NCBI GenBank assembly: GCA_031288005.1
Contig: JAITSE010000098.1
Span: forward strand, 1 to 21,960
Direction: 5' to 3'
Length of the DNA: 21,960 nucleotides
From: Treponema sp.
Lineage (GTDB): Bacteria > Spirochaetota > Spirochaetia > Treponematales > Breznakiellaceae
Shown here: piece after piece, positions 1 through 6,233 of the stretch
Layout of the letters: every line of letters begins with the position of its first letter
Position numbering within the stretch: the first letter of the stretch is position 1
Notes under the pieces: model-generated
The model's input: only the letters and a program-made list of their open reading frames with translations
What the model was told of the DNA's origin: nothing
The model's database searches: none
Made by a program: the position numbers and the translations under genes

Positions 1-135
1 ACAAAGCCGCCCCTGGAGCTTTTCTTTGAGGAGCACGAGAGGGGTGAAAAGGTTTTCATGTGCGGCCGCTGGCAGATTCACCGCAAAGGAGAGATGGGCC
101 CGGCGAGCGGCATCATCGAGGCTGTCATTCCCTGA
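1..135 (+). CDS. C-terminal fragment of an unidentified protein
   Basis: The window opens inside a reading frame (frame 1) that stays open for 44 codons and ends at TGA 133-135; the start lies outside the window. The fragment ends in GEMGPASGIIEAVIP. This type of ending, a beta-strand-like segment with Gly-Pro followed by a short hydrophobic strand, resembles the last strands of Ig/Fn3-like domains, but the resemblance is weak and no function is assigned. The stop codon overlaps the left arm of a perfect hairpin (134-170), so the transcript probably ends right there. That the frame is coding is inferred from its openness and the hairpin at its end. Confidence 0.55.
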   Translation, partial: TKPPLELFFEEHERGEKVFMCGRWQIHRKGEMGPASGIIEAVIP

Positions 136-170
136 AAATCTTTGCGGCTCTTAGAGCCGCAAAGATTTTC
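134..170. terminator. Perfect 17-bp hairpin on the stop codon of the first gene
   Basis: Arms 134-150 (GAAAATCTTTGCGGCTC) and 154-170 are exact reverse complements around a 3-nt loop TTA. The arm has a GC-rich inner half and an A/T outer end, so the right arm finishes in ATTTTC followed by TT. That is a passable bidirectional intrinsic terminator shape. It starts at the last two bases of the TGA stop of the upstream gene. It could also be another member of the hairpin repeats that follow. Confidence 0.6.
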
Positions 171-173
171 TTG

Positions 174-208
174 GGAGTTTTGGGAACCCGCAGGGTTCCC
201 AAAACTCC
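174..208. repeat. Perfect 16-bp hairpin, GGAGTTTTG family copy A
   Basis: Arms 174-189 (GGAGTTTTGGGAACCC) and 193-208 pair without mismatch around the loop GCA. The outer word GGAGTTTTG / CAAAACTCC recurs in the gaps at 7544-7608, 15455-15521 and 21669-21772. This is the simplest copy: outer word plus a GGAACCC stem with nothing inserted. Confidence 0.8.
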
Positions 209-240
209 ACGAATTTCTTCCCCGGGATGATTCCCGTGCA

Positions 241-376
241 ACCGCTAAGGGACCATCGGAAACTTGTTTCCGCAGTTCGTAGAACCGCGGTCCCACGGTC
301 TCTTAGGAGTTTTTTGGGACCGTTGTAATTGTGGATATCATAGGAGGCATGGAACCGAAGGTTCCTAAAACTCCAC
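241..376. repeat. Composite hairpin repeat, family copy B
   Basis: The element contains CTTAGGAGTTTT at 302-313 on the left and TAAAACTCC at 366-374 on the right. Inside and beside it are further short stems: GGAAAC-TT-GTTTCC, GGAACC-GAA-GGTTCC near 351-365, and an 8-bp pair CGGTCCCA (288-295) / TGGGACCG (315-322). The segment GGGACC at 249-254 can also pair with GGTCCC at 289-294, so alternative folds are possible. No open frame of note is present. The rest of the 136-472 gap holds only the neighbouring hairpins, one GGGGACAGACCCC motif and the pyrG promoter. Confidence 0.6.
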
Positions 377-397
377 GCGTTTTTTTACGGGCGGGGA

Positions 398-410
398 GGG
401 GACAGACCCC
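398..410. repeat. Single GGGGACAGACCCC motif
   Basis: This 13-bp word (GGGG-ACAGA-CCCC, a 4-bp stem with 5-nt loop) matches the core of the 26-bp tandem array that begins at 21816. It lies 25 bp upstream of the pyrG -35 box. It is a solitary copy here. Confidence 0.6.
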
Positions 411-434
411 CGGGGAAAGGCGCAGCAATCGCAA

Positions 435-464
435 TTGACATTAAAAGGCCCGGCCTGCAATAAT
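435..464 (+). promoter_or_regulatory. Predicted pyrG promoter, leaderless
   Basis: A consensus -35 box TTGACA (435-440) is followed after 18 bp by AATAAT (459-464), five of six matches to the -10 consensus. Transcription would start near 470-472, and the pyrG ATG is at 473. There is no convincing Shine-Dalgarno sequence before the ATG. The mRNA is therefore predicted to have no leader or only 1-3 nt. This is inference from promoter geometry. Confidence 0.6.
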
Positions 465-472
465 AAGCGGAC

Positions 473-2134
473 ATGAACAAGTTCATTTTTGTCTCCGGCG
501 GCGTATGCTCAAGCCTTGGAAAAGGCGTCGCGGCTTCCTCCCTGGGCGCCCTGCTTGAGGGGCGGGGACTTAATGTCAGGATGGTGAAATGCGATCCCTA
601 CATCAACGTGGACGCCGGAACCATGAGCCCCTATCAGCACGGGGAAGTATACGTAACCGATGACGGAACGGAAACGGACCTGGACCTGGGAAATTACGCC
701 CGTTTTACCTCAGGCTGCCTCTCCCGGGCCAATTCCATTACCACAGGCCAGGTCTATGACGCGGTGATCCGCAAGGAAAGGGAAGGCCGCTACCTGGGCC
801 GCTGCGTTCAAGTCATTCCCCACATCACCGATGAAATCAAGAGCCGCATCATGGCCGCGGCCAGGGAAGACGCCGATACCGACGTGGTCATCGTGGAAAT
901 AGGCGGCACCGTGGGAGACATCGAGTCCATACCCTTTCTTGAGGCCGCAAGGCAGCTCATTCATGAATCGGGAAAAACCAACGCCCTCTCTGTGCATCTC
1001 ACCCTCATCCCGGAAGTGGCCGAAGGGGAACTCAAGACAAAGCCCACCCAGCATTCGGTGAAAGCCATGCAGGAACTGGGGATACAGCCTGACATTCTGG
1101 TCTGCCGCGCTCCTGTGAAGCTCGATGAAGGAACTTGCCGGAAAATCGCCCTTTTCACCAATGTGGAAAGCGACGCGGTCTTTACTTCCTATGATGTCGA
1201 TACGACAATATACGAGATACCTTTGATGTTTTTCGAGCAAAAATTCGATCAGGTGGTCCTGAAAAAACTGGGCGTCGCCTGCCGGCACGCGAACCTGAAA
1301 GCCTGGTACGCCATGATGGACAAATTCCGCTCCCAACTGGGCAGGGTCCGCATAGCCGTAGTCGGCAAGTACATGGACCTCCACGACGCGTACAAATCCG
1401 TATACGAAGCCCTGTTCCACGCGGGCGTTGAAGGCGGCGTTATGGTGGAACTTGTAAAGATAGATTCCGCCCGGCTTGAGGAAACGGACAACGCGGACGG
1501 CGTCCTGGGCGCAGGCGCGGCGGAGGGCGGCGTGGACGGCGTCCTGGTCCCGGGCGGCTTCGGCCAGAGGGGAGTTAACGGCATGATCCGCGCCGCGGCC
1601 TGGGCCAGGGAAACCAAGGTCCCTTACTTCGGAATCTGCCTGGGTATGCAGATAATGGTGATAGACTGGGGCCGGAACGTTTTGGGCTGGACGGACGCGG
1701 ACTCCTCGGAGTTTAACAAAGAAACCGGGCGGCCGGTGGTCTGCCTTCTGGAAGATCAGGCGGATATAAAAAATTACGGCGCCACTATGCGGCTTGGAAA
1801 AAGCGAAACCGCGGCGGAGCCGGGCACTCATATTTTTGCGGCTTATAAAACGAAAAATATCTTTGAGAGGCACCGGCATCGCTATGAATTCGCCAACGCC
1901 TTCAGAAAGGACATGATTGAATCTGGGCTGCGCCTCTCGGCCTTTACCCCGGACGGCAGCCTTGTGGAATGTGTGGAATGGCCGGATCACCCCTGGGGCC
2001 TGGGGGTGCAGTTTCACCCGGAATTCAAATCAAAGCCTACCGCGGCAAGCCCTCTGTTCAGGGACTTTATCATGGCGGCCCGGGAGCATAAACAAGCCCA
2101 AAGGCAGGATGAGCAGGATGAGAATGAAGCGTAA
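473..2134 (+). CDS. pyrG: CTP synthase (glutamine hydrolysing)
   Basis: Converts UTP to CTP using ATP and glutamine, the last step of pyrimidine nucleotide synthesis, in the cytoplasm. The 553-residue length is normal for the family. The N-terminal synthetase domain shows the P-loop region SGGVCSSLGKG (8-18), DPYINVDAGTM (41-51), MSPYQHGEVYVTDDG (51-65) and EIGGTVGDIES (142-152). The C-terminal class I glutamine amidotransferase domain has the oxyanion loop GGFGQRG (361-367), nucleophile Cys389 in GICLGMQ, and His515/Glu517 in QFHPEF, so the triad is intact. The ATG at 473 gives the family's usual N-terminus (MNKFIFVSGG). The promoter predicts a leaderless transcript. The last codons overlap the start of lptC, so it heads the pyrG-lptC-lptA-lptB operon. 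The tail after about residue 538 is Gln/Glu/Asp rich and variable. Confidence 0.98.
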   Translation: MNKFIFVSGGVCSSLGKGVAASSLGALLEGRGLNVRMVKCDPYINVDAGTMSPYQHGEVYVTDDGTETDLDLGNYARFTSGCLSRANSITTGQVYDAVIRKEREGRYLGRCVQVIPHITDEIKSRIMAAAREDADTDVVIVEIGGTVGDIESIPFLEAARQLIHESGKTNALSVHLTLIPEVAEGELKTKPTQHSVKAMQELGIQPDILVCRAPVKLDEGTCRKIALFTNVESDAVFTSYDVDTTIYEIPLMFFEQKFDQVVLKKLGVACRHANLKAWYAMMDKFRSQLGRVRIAVVGKYMDLHDAYKSVYEALFHAGVEGGVMVELVKIDSARLEETDNADGVLGAGAAEGGVDGVLVPGGFGQRGVNGMIRAAAWARETKVPYFGICLGMQIMVIDWGRNVLGWTDADSSEFNKETGRPVVCLLEDQADIKNYGATMRLGKSETAAEPGTHIFAAYKTKNIFERHRHRYEFANAFRKDMIESGLRLSAFTPDGSLVECVEWPDHPWGLGVQFHPEFKSKPTAASPLFRDFIMAAREHKQAQRQDEQDENEA

Positions 2135-2801
2135 CTTTCACTTCCCGGCGGGGACATTCATACTCCTTGTTTTTGGGGCCTGTTCGTTTGACTACGGCCA
2201 GGATTCCAAAGACGGCGGGGAGTTTCCCGACGTGGTTATGGAGAATGTGGAATATGTCCGCGTCAGAGACGGGAACCCGGTTGTGCGCTTTGCGGCGGAA
2301 GAGGCGGAGCGCTATGAAGACCGGCATATCATGGAGTTGAAATACTTTTCCTTCCAACAGTTCAACACCGCTTCGGATGAGGTAAACGCCACAGGCAGCG
2401 CCGGCTCCGCATCGGTGGAACTGGAATCCGGAAATATCGAACTGAAGAACGGCGTCCGTATTGAAGTGGATTCCGAGGATATTGTCATAGAGACCGCTAT
2501 GCTGAACTGGAAAGACAAGGAACGGCGGCTTGATACGGGCGAATGGGAGCCTGTTGAGATTCTCCGCAATGACGGAACAAAATTTACAGGCTGGGGTTTT
2601 TCCGCGGACGCCCGCCGCCGGACATGGGCCTTTGCCGGAGGGGTTCAGGGCGCTTACGTGGATGACGATGACAAAGAGGAAGAGCCTGTAGACGAAGGCG
2701 AAATAGATGAAATTCTTACGGAAGCCGGCGAATCGTGGTTCCTGGAAACTCAAGACGATGAGCCTGAGGGAGCCGAGGTCTTTGAGGACTCCGCCAAATG
2801 A
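2124..2801 (+). CDS. lptC: LptC-like lipoprotein of the lipopolysaccharide/glycolipid exporter
   Basis: LptC normally takes lipid from the inner-membrane LptBFG complex and passes it to LptA across the periplasm. The assignment rests on the repetitive beta-strand pattern (residues about 35-175, ending GWGFSADARRRTWAFAGGVQGAY) and on position directly before lptA and lptB. Start candidates are ATG 2109, 2118 and 2124; I chose 2124 because it gives a compact signal peptide, MKRNFHFPAGTFILLVFGAC, with lipobox FGAC and Cys20. Typical LptC proteins keep an uncleaved N-terminal helix, so a lipid anchor would be a variation. After the beta domain comes a strongly acidic tail of about 50 residues, making the protein (225 aa) longer than the usual 190 or so. 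It overlaps pyrG by 11 bp, and its TGA overlaps the lptA ATG. Confidence 0.8.
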   Translation: MKRNFHFPAGTFILLVFGACSFDYGQDSKDGGEFPDVVMENVEYVRVRDGNPVVRFAAEEAERYEDRHIMELKYFSFQQFNTASDEVNATGSAGSASVELESGNIELKNGVRIEVDSEDIVIETAMLNWKDKERRLDTGEWEPVEILRNDGTKFTGWGFSADARRRTWAFAGGVQGAYVDDDDKEEEPVDEGEIDEILTEAGESWFLETQDDEPEGAEVFEDSAK

Positions 2802-3409
2802 AACCGTTTTTTCTGCTGGGTTTAGCGCTCTTCCTTCCATCAGGCCCCCTCTCGGGGGATGTCTTTACATTCAAGGCCGACCGCATGACCGGAGGCCGGA
2901 CTTCCGGAAAGGAAATTACCATATTGTCCGGGAACGCGGAGGTCCGTTCGAACAACTTGCTGCTCCGGGCCGACAGAATAGAGCTTCAGGGCGAAGATAA
3001 TCAGTTTATTGACTGCACAGGCAGCGTATGGGGCTGGGAAGAAGAAAAAGATATATATTTTCAAACCGACAGGATGCGCTACGACAGAAAACTAAAAATC
3101 GCCCGCCTGGAAGGGGATTCATCTCTTGAGGATAAAAAAAACGAACTGGTTGCCAAAGGCCGCTTTATTGAATACGACGATGAGGCGGAAGTAACGGTGT
3201 TTCAAATATCACTCAGGCTTTTCAAGGACGATATGGTGTGCCGCTCGGAGTACGCCGTCTACCGGCGCACAGAAAAACTGCTGGACCTTTCCGGTTTTCC
3301 CGTGGTGTACAAAAAAAACGATGAATTCCGGGCCGATAGAATCCGTGTTGACCTTGATACTGACGATGTCACAATGGAAGGTTCTGTTTCCGGGTCCATT
3401 AAGGATTAG
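2798..3409 (+). CDS. lptA: LptA/OstA-like periplasmic lipid-transport protein
   Basis: LptA forms the beta-jellyroll bridge that carries lipopolysaccharide-type lipids across the periplasm. The 203-residue product opens with a Sec signal peptide (MKPFFLLGLALFLPSGPLSG) and continues with the OstA pattern of strands: FTFKADRMTGG, ILSGNAEVRSNNLLLRADRIEL (residues about 42-64) and later SLEDKKNELVAKGRFIEY and FRADRIRVDLDTDDVTMEGSV. The repeated L-x-A-D-R-I/M-x-x signature is characteristic of the family. The start is fixed by ATGA coupling with lptC (4-bp overlap). The 3' end carries AAGGA, the likely ribosome-binding site for lptB. The natural substrate in this organism is unknown because several treponemes lack classical LPS. 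Confidence 0.88.
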   Translation: MKPFFLLGLALFLPSGPLSGDVFTFKADRMTGGRTSGKEITILSGNAEVRSNNLLLRADRIELQGEDNQFIDCTGSVWGWEEEKDIYFQTDRMRYDRKLKIARLEGDSSLEDKKNELVAKGRFIEYDDEAEVTVFQISLRLFKDDMVCRSEYAVYRRTEKLLDLSGFPVVYKKNDEFRADRIRVDLDTDDVTMEGSVSGSIKD

Positions 3410-3413
3410 CGCC

Positions 3414-4262
3414 GTGGACGATGAATTTATAAATGAAAACGCCGCGGGAGACACGGAAGATATTGACTCAGGAGACGAAGATGCCGCCTGGATTCAGGAA
3501 GGAAGCGCCGGGGAAGAAACCGTCCCGTCTGAATTTTTTCACAAACTCGCGGTAAGCAGTCTGCATAAAAAGTTTGGCCGCAAAGAAGTGGTCCGGGGCG
3601 TAAACTTCTTTATGCGCAACGGAGAGGTTGCGGGACTTCTTGGGCCCAACGGGGCGGGAAAGACCACCATCTTTTATATGATCGTAGGATTCTACAAACC
3701 TACCCAGGGAAACGTAACCCTGAACGGCGTTGACATAACCCGCAAGCCCATGTTCCGGCGGGCTCAGCAGGGCATAGCTTATCTGCCCCAGGAAGCGTCC
3801 ATTTTCCGCAAGCTTACGGTAGAGCAGAATATCTGGGCCATTCTGGAGAGCCGCCGGGACATCAACAAGGCGCAAAAGAAGGAGCGCCTTAACGGCCTGC
3901 TTGAGGAATTCGGCATTACCCGCATCAAAAAACAGTACGGCTACACCCTTTCAGGCGGCGAGCGGCGGCGCACTGAAATCGCCCGCGCCCTGGCGACGGA
4001 GCCAAAGTTCCTCCTTTTGGACGAACCCTTTGCCGGGATAGACCCCATCGCGGTATACGAAATCAAGCAGATCATCCGCCGCCTTGCCGAAAAAGGCATA
4101 GGCATCCTCATCACCGATCATAATGTCCGGGATACCCTGGAAATAACCACCGAAGCCTTTATCATTGCCGAGGGCACCATCGTCGCCCGGGGCGGACGGG
4201 ATGCGATTCTGAAGAATGAACTGGTCCGGGAAGTTTACCTGGGATCGGAATTTGAAATGTAG
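3414..4262 (+). CDS. lptB: LptB-like ABC-transporter ATPase with acidic N-terminal extension
   Basis: Cytoplasmic ATPase that powers extraction of lipopolysaccharide-type lipid from the inner membrane. All ABC motifs are intact: Walker A GPNGAGKTT (77-85), Q-loop Gln126 in YLPQEASIF, signature LSGGERRR (179-186), Walker B FLLLDEPFAGID (199-210) and H-loop His236 in ITDHNVRDTL. The end VREVYLGSEF is typical of LptB. The start is GTG 3414 with AAGGA at 3401-3405 (8-nt spacing); a longer frame upstream would only overlap lptA. This start gives 282 aa against about 240 for the family. The extra 40 residues at the N-terminus are very acidic (MDDEFINENAAGDTEDIDSG...) and precede the first ABC strand HKLAVSSLHKKFG. 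Its LptF/LptG membrane partners are not in the window. Confidence 0.95.
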   Translation: MDDEFINENAAGDTEDIDSGDEDAAWIQEGSAGEETVPSEFFHKLAVSSLHKKFGRKEVVRGVNFFMRNGEVAGLLGPNGAGKTTIFYMIVGFYKPTQGNVTLNGVDITRKPMFRRAQQGIAYLPQEASIFRKLTVEQNIWAILESRRDINKAQKKERLNGLLEEFGITRIKKQYGYTLSGGERRRTEIARALATEPKFLLLDEPFAGIDPIAVYEIKQIIRRLAEKGIGILITDHNVRDTLEITTEAFIIAEGTIVARGGRDAILKNELVREVYLGSEFEM

Positions 4263-4273
4263 TATTTTTACTT

Positions 4274-4294
4274 TTATTCGTATTGAGGGTTTAA
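4274..4294. repeat. 21-bp dispersed repeat, copy 1
   Basis: A 21-bp sequence starting TTATTCG and ending GGGTTTAA is identical to 5756-5776. Here it begins 12 bp after the lptB stop codon and is followed by a small stem GGGT-TTAAT-ACCC. Confidence 0.75.
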
Positions 4295-4301
4295 TACCCA
4301 A

Positions 4302-4333
4302 GGAAACTTGTTTCCAGAACCCGCTTGCGCGGG
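4302..4333. repeat. Two adjacent short hairpins
   Basis: GGAAAC-TT-GTTTCC (4302-4315) is followed at once by CCCGC-TTGC-GCGGG (4320-4333). The first stem is the same word as the hairpin at about 258-271, so it belongs to the pool of stems reused in the intergenic repeats of this window. Confidence 0.55.
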
Positions 4334-4371
4334 GGAGGCTCTGCGGCGGGGTTGGTTGATTGGACTTGTTC

Positions 4372-4443
4372 GGCGAAAACGGCGAAAACGGCGAAAACGA
4401 AGTTTCCGAAGTTTCCGAAGTTTCCGGGCATTTCGGGCATTTC
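4372..4443. repeat. 72-bp array of eight 9-bp units in three types
   Basis: The array is GGCGAAAAC x3 (4372-4398), GAAGTTTCC x3 (4399-4425) and GGGCATTTC x2 (4426-4443). All eight units are in strict 9-bp register with no mismatch and no spacer. The reverse complement of the middle unit (GGAAACTTC) shares GGAAACTT with the hairpin at 4302. Because 9 is a multiple of 3, open frames through it read as three-residue peptide repeats, but nothing else there looks coding. Confidence 0.9.
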
Positions 4444-4519
4444 GTGGCGGCGGGCGTTGGCGGCAAAACAGCGTATTCCAGCTTGCGGGAATAAAGCGAT
4501 TCCGCGGGAGGGACAATTT

Positions 4520-4549
4520 ACGGCGGGGCTTGGTCTCCGCCGTTTTTTT
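4520..4549 (+). terminator. Intrinsic terminator, probably of the pyrG-lpt operon
   Basis: ACGGCGG (4520-4526) and CCGCCGT (4537-4543) pair around a 10-nt loop, followed by seven T residues (4543-4549). This is a standard rho-independent terminator reading rightwards, about 260 bp after lptB and just before the next promoter, so it would insulate the acyltransferase gene. Confidence 0.8.
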
Positions 4550-4575
4550 GCGGCCGCCTCATGCTTTTCTTTTCA

Positions 4576-4605
4576 TTGACAGCGGATCCGCCGAGGGGCT
4601 ATACT
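4576..4605 (+). promoter_or_regulatory. Promoter on the acyltransferase start codon, leaderless
   Basis: TTGACA (4576-4581), an 18-bp spacer and TATACT (4600-4605). The start site would be near 4611-4613 and the ATG is at 4613. No Shine-Dalgarno sequence is present (CTGGCCCTT precedes the ATG). The geometry predicts a leaderless mRNA. Confidence 0.7.
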
Positions 4606-4612
4606 GGCCCTT

Positions 4613-5482
4613 ATGGAAACATTAGGCGGCTCATTCAAAGATCTGGTTATCCAGGCACTGCAAATTTCCGGGCCCTTTGAGAAGATAACTGAAAATAATG
4701 TATATCAGCGGGCTGTACCGGAAATTATGCCCCTGCTGGATAAGATATCGGATGCCCTGTTGCTTCCCGGTTCCTGCATCCGCGGGTTTGAGTATCTTGC
4801 AGACGCCTATGCCAAGGCGATGGAAGGGTATTCCTGCCTTCTGTGCTTAGAGCATTACAGCAATTTAGACCTGCCCATATTTTCTTACCTGCTGCGGAAG
4901 GAAGGGGAACTGGGAAAAACGATTGACAGCGCGCTGGTTGCCATAGCCGGCATGAAACTGAGCGAAATGAACCCGGCGGTAGCGGCTTTTACCGCCGGCT
5001 TTACCCGTATTGTCATTTACCCCAGCCGTTCACTCGCCGGCCTTGACGCCGTAAAAAGCCGGGACGAAATATTACGCAGCAATTCAATTAACAGGGCGGC
5101 CATGAAATCCCTGCTGGATGTAAAAAATCAGGGCAAGCTCATTCTGGTATTTCCTTCAGGGACCCGTTACAGGCCCTGGGACCCTGGCACTAAACGAGGC
5201 GTGCGGGAAATTGATTCCTATATTAAATCTTTTGATTATATGTGTCCTGTGGCAATAAACGGCGAAGTTCTCCACATCCGCCCCGGGGATATGCTGGATG
5301 ATTTTGTAAGCCGCGGCGTGGTCCGCATGACCGCGGGTCCCGTCCTTTACTGCTCCGGTTTCAGAGAGAGAGCAAGGGAGGACGCTGAGGCCGCCGGGAT
5401 GAAAGACAAGAAGCAGGCTACGGCGGACGCGCTTATGCGTATCCTGGAGCGGATGCATACTGAAGCGGAGTTAAACGGATAA
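4613..5482 (+). CDS. Glycerol-3-phosphate / 1-acylglycerol-3-phosphate acyltransferase family protein
   Basis: Likely transfers an acyl chain to glycerol-3-phosphate or lysophosphatidate in phospholipid synthesis at the inner membrane. The 289-residue protein has the catalytic HX4D block as HYSNLD (His81, Asp86) and a phosphate-binding block FPSGTRYRP (180-188), followed by KRGVREIDSYI and a PVAING strand. This matches the PlsC/PlsB acyltransferase superfamily. The long N-terminal helical region and the FPSGTR block recall soluble, chloroplast-type GPATs more than short PlsC, so substrate choice (first or second acylation) is open. There is no clear membrane helix. It stands alone between its own promoter and a large downstream inverted repeat; the neighbour on the right is convergent. 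Confidence 0.8.
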   Translation: METLGGSFKDLVIQALQISGPFEKITENNVYQRAVPEIMPLLDKISDALLLPGSCIRGFEYLADAYAKAMEGYSCLLCLEHYSNLDLPIFSYLLRKEGELGKTIDSALVAIAGMKLSEMNPAVAAFTAGFTRIVIYPSRSLAGLDAVKSRDEILRSNSINRAAMKSLLDVKNQGKLILVFPSGTRYRPWDPGTKRGVREIDSYIKSFDYMCPVAINGEVLHIRPGDMLDDFVSRGVVRMTAGPVLYCSGFRERAREDAEAAGMKDKKQATADALMRILERMHTEAELNG

Positions 5483-5500
5483 GCCTGGCAAAGTTTAAGA

Positions 5501-5568
5501 AATCTGGCCGGACGCCATGTGACGCTGTTTCGGCGTCCGGCCAGATTAAAACGAAGAGCTTTTTTTAA
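5501..5568 (+). terminator. Perfect 16-bp inverted repeat with downstream T-run
   Basis: AATCTGGCCGGACGCC (5501-5516) is exactly repeated in inverse at 5532-5547 around a 15-nt loop. A seven-T run lies at 5562-5568, but 14 nt after the stem, so it is not a textbook terminator. It sits 18 bp after the acyltransferase stop. A second stem, GCGGCGG (5590-5596) / CCGCCGC (5620-5626), follows. The remaining gap to 5789 is AT-rich with no gene seen. Confidence 0.5.
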
Positions 5569-5755
5569 CTACCCATACCGCTTGAGGCCGCGGCGGTCAT
5601 GCAAGAGAGGTAAAGCCGGCCGCCGCTGGAGAGGTTTATCCCCAAGCTCATTCATGGCTTTTTCTATTTGAATTAGCCTAATCTAACAATATCAGCTTAA
5701 TTTATTTTTGTAAATAGGGAAAATGCGAATTTTGAAAAATTTCAGGTTTCGTCTG

Positions 5756-5776
5756 TTATTCGTATTGAGGGTTTAA
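5756..5776. repeat. 21-bp dispersed repeat, copy 2
   Basis: Identical to 4274-4294. It lies 13 bp beyond the arfB stop codon (arfB is on the minus strand). Its AGGGTT (5768-5773) can pair with AACCCT (5786-5791), a stem that overlaps the arfB stop. Confidence 0.75.
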
Positions 5777-5789
5777 AATTGACTCAACC

Positions 5790-6203
5790 CTATTCAAAGT
5801 CAGAGCGGCGCTCCGCTTTTTTCAGGCTGAGAAGACGTTTTGCCTGGAGCCGCTTTTCCCGGGCCGCCCTTGGGGGCGAGGATGGACGGCGGCGTTTGGG
5901 CAGTTTTGCCGCGCCTGCAATAAGGGATTCCAGCCGCAGAAAGGCCCTCTCCCGGTTGCTCCTTTGGGAGCGTTCCTCAGAGGCGGCAATGACGATTTCG
6001 CCCTCAACCGTGAGGCGGCCCGCCAAGACCTCCCCAAGGCGGGCCAGTTCCGGCTCCGCAAGCCCTTCCAGCGCGTCAAGCCGGATACGCAGGGTTACTT
6101 TCGTATTGACTTTGTTCACATTTTGCCCGCCCGGTCCGCCGGACCTGGAACAGGTAATCTCGGCGGCCTTGCGGACAGATTGACGGAGCAGGCTTTCATT
6201 CAC
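5790..6203 (-). CDS. arfB: ArfB-type peptidyl-tRNA hydrolase (ribosome rescue)
   Basis: Releases peptides from ribosomes stalled on mRNAs without a stop codon. The 137-residue length matches the ArfB/YaeJ/ICT1 family. The GGQ catalytic loop is intact in SRSGGPGGQNVNKVNTKV (19-36; GGQ 25-27). The C-terminal tail is strongly basic (KRRRPSSPPRAAREKRLQAK...), as needed to sit in the empty mRNA channel. A full-length release factor is excluded by the small size and lack of a codon-recognition domain. The start is GTG 6203; an in-frame TGA lies two codons upstream, so nothing longer is possible. An ATG at 6199 is out of frame. The ribosome-binding site is poor. It begins 30 bp after the metK stop on the same strand, so it is probably translated from a metK-arfB transcript. 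Confidence 0.93.
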   Translation of the reverse strand: MNESLLRQSVRKAAEITCSRSGGPGGQNVNKVNTKVTLRIRLDALEGLAEPELARLGEVLAGRLTVEGEIVIAASEERSQRSNRERAFLRLESLIAGAAKLPKRRRPSSPPRAAREKRLQAKRLLSLKKAERRSDFE

Positions 6204-6233
6204 CGGTCAAACAGCCCCAGGATGGAAAAGTAT

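Noticed and set aside
710..2017. Long minus-strand open frame (435 codons) opposite pyrG
   Set aside because: It lies entirely antisense to a gene with clear catalytic motifs; its product has no recognisable domain and is the expected shadow of GC-biased codon use.
2070..2840. Minus-strand frame of 256 codons opposite lptC
   Set aside because: Antisense to a gene with signal peptide and coupled start/stop codons; no family resemblance.
4308..4625. Plus-strand frame encoding Arg/Lys/Phe three-residue repeats
   Set aside because: The repeats are only the translation of the 9-bp DNA array; every frame through it gives a similar pattern, the frame crosses a terminator and a promoter, and no start signal is present.
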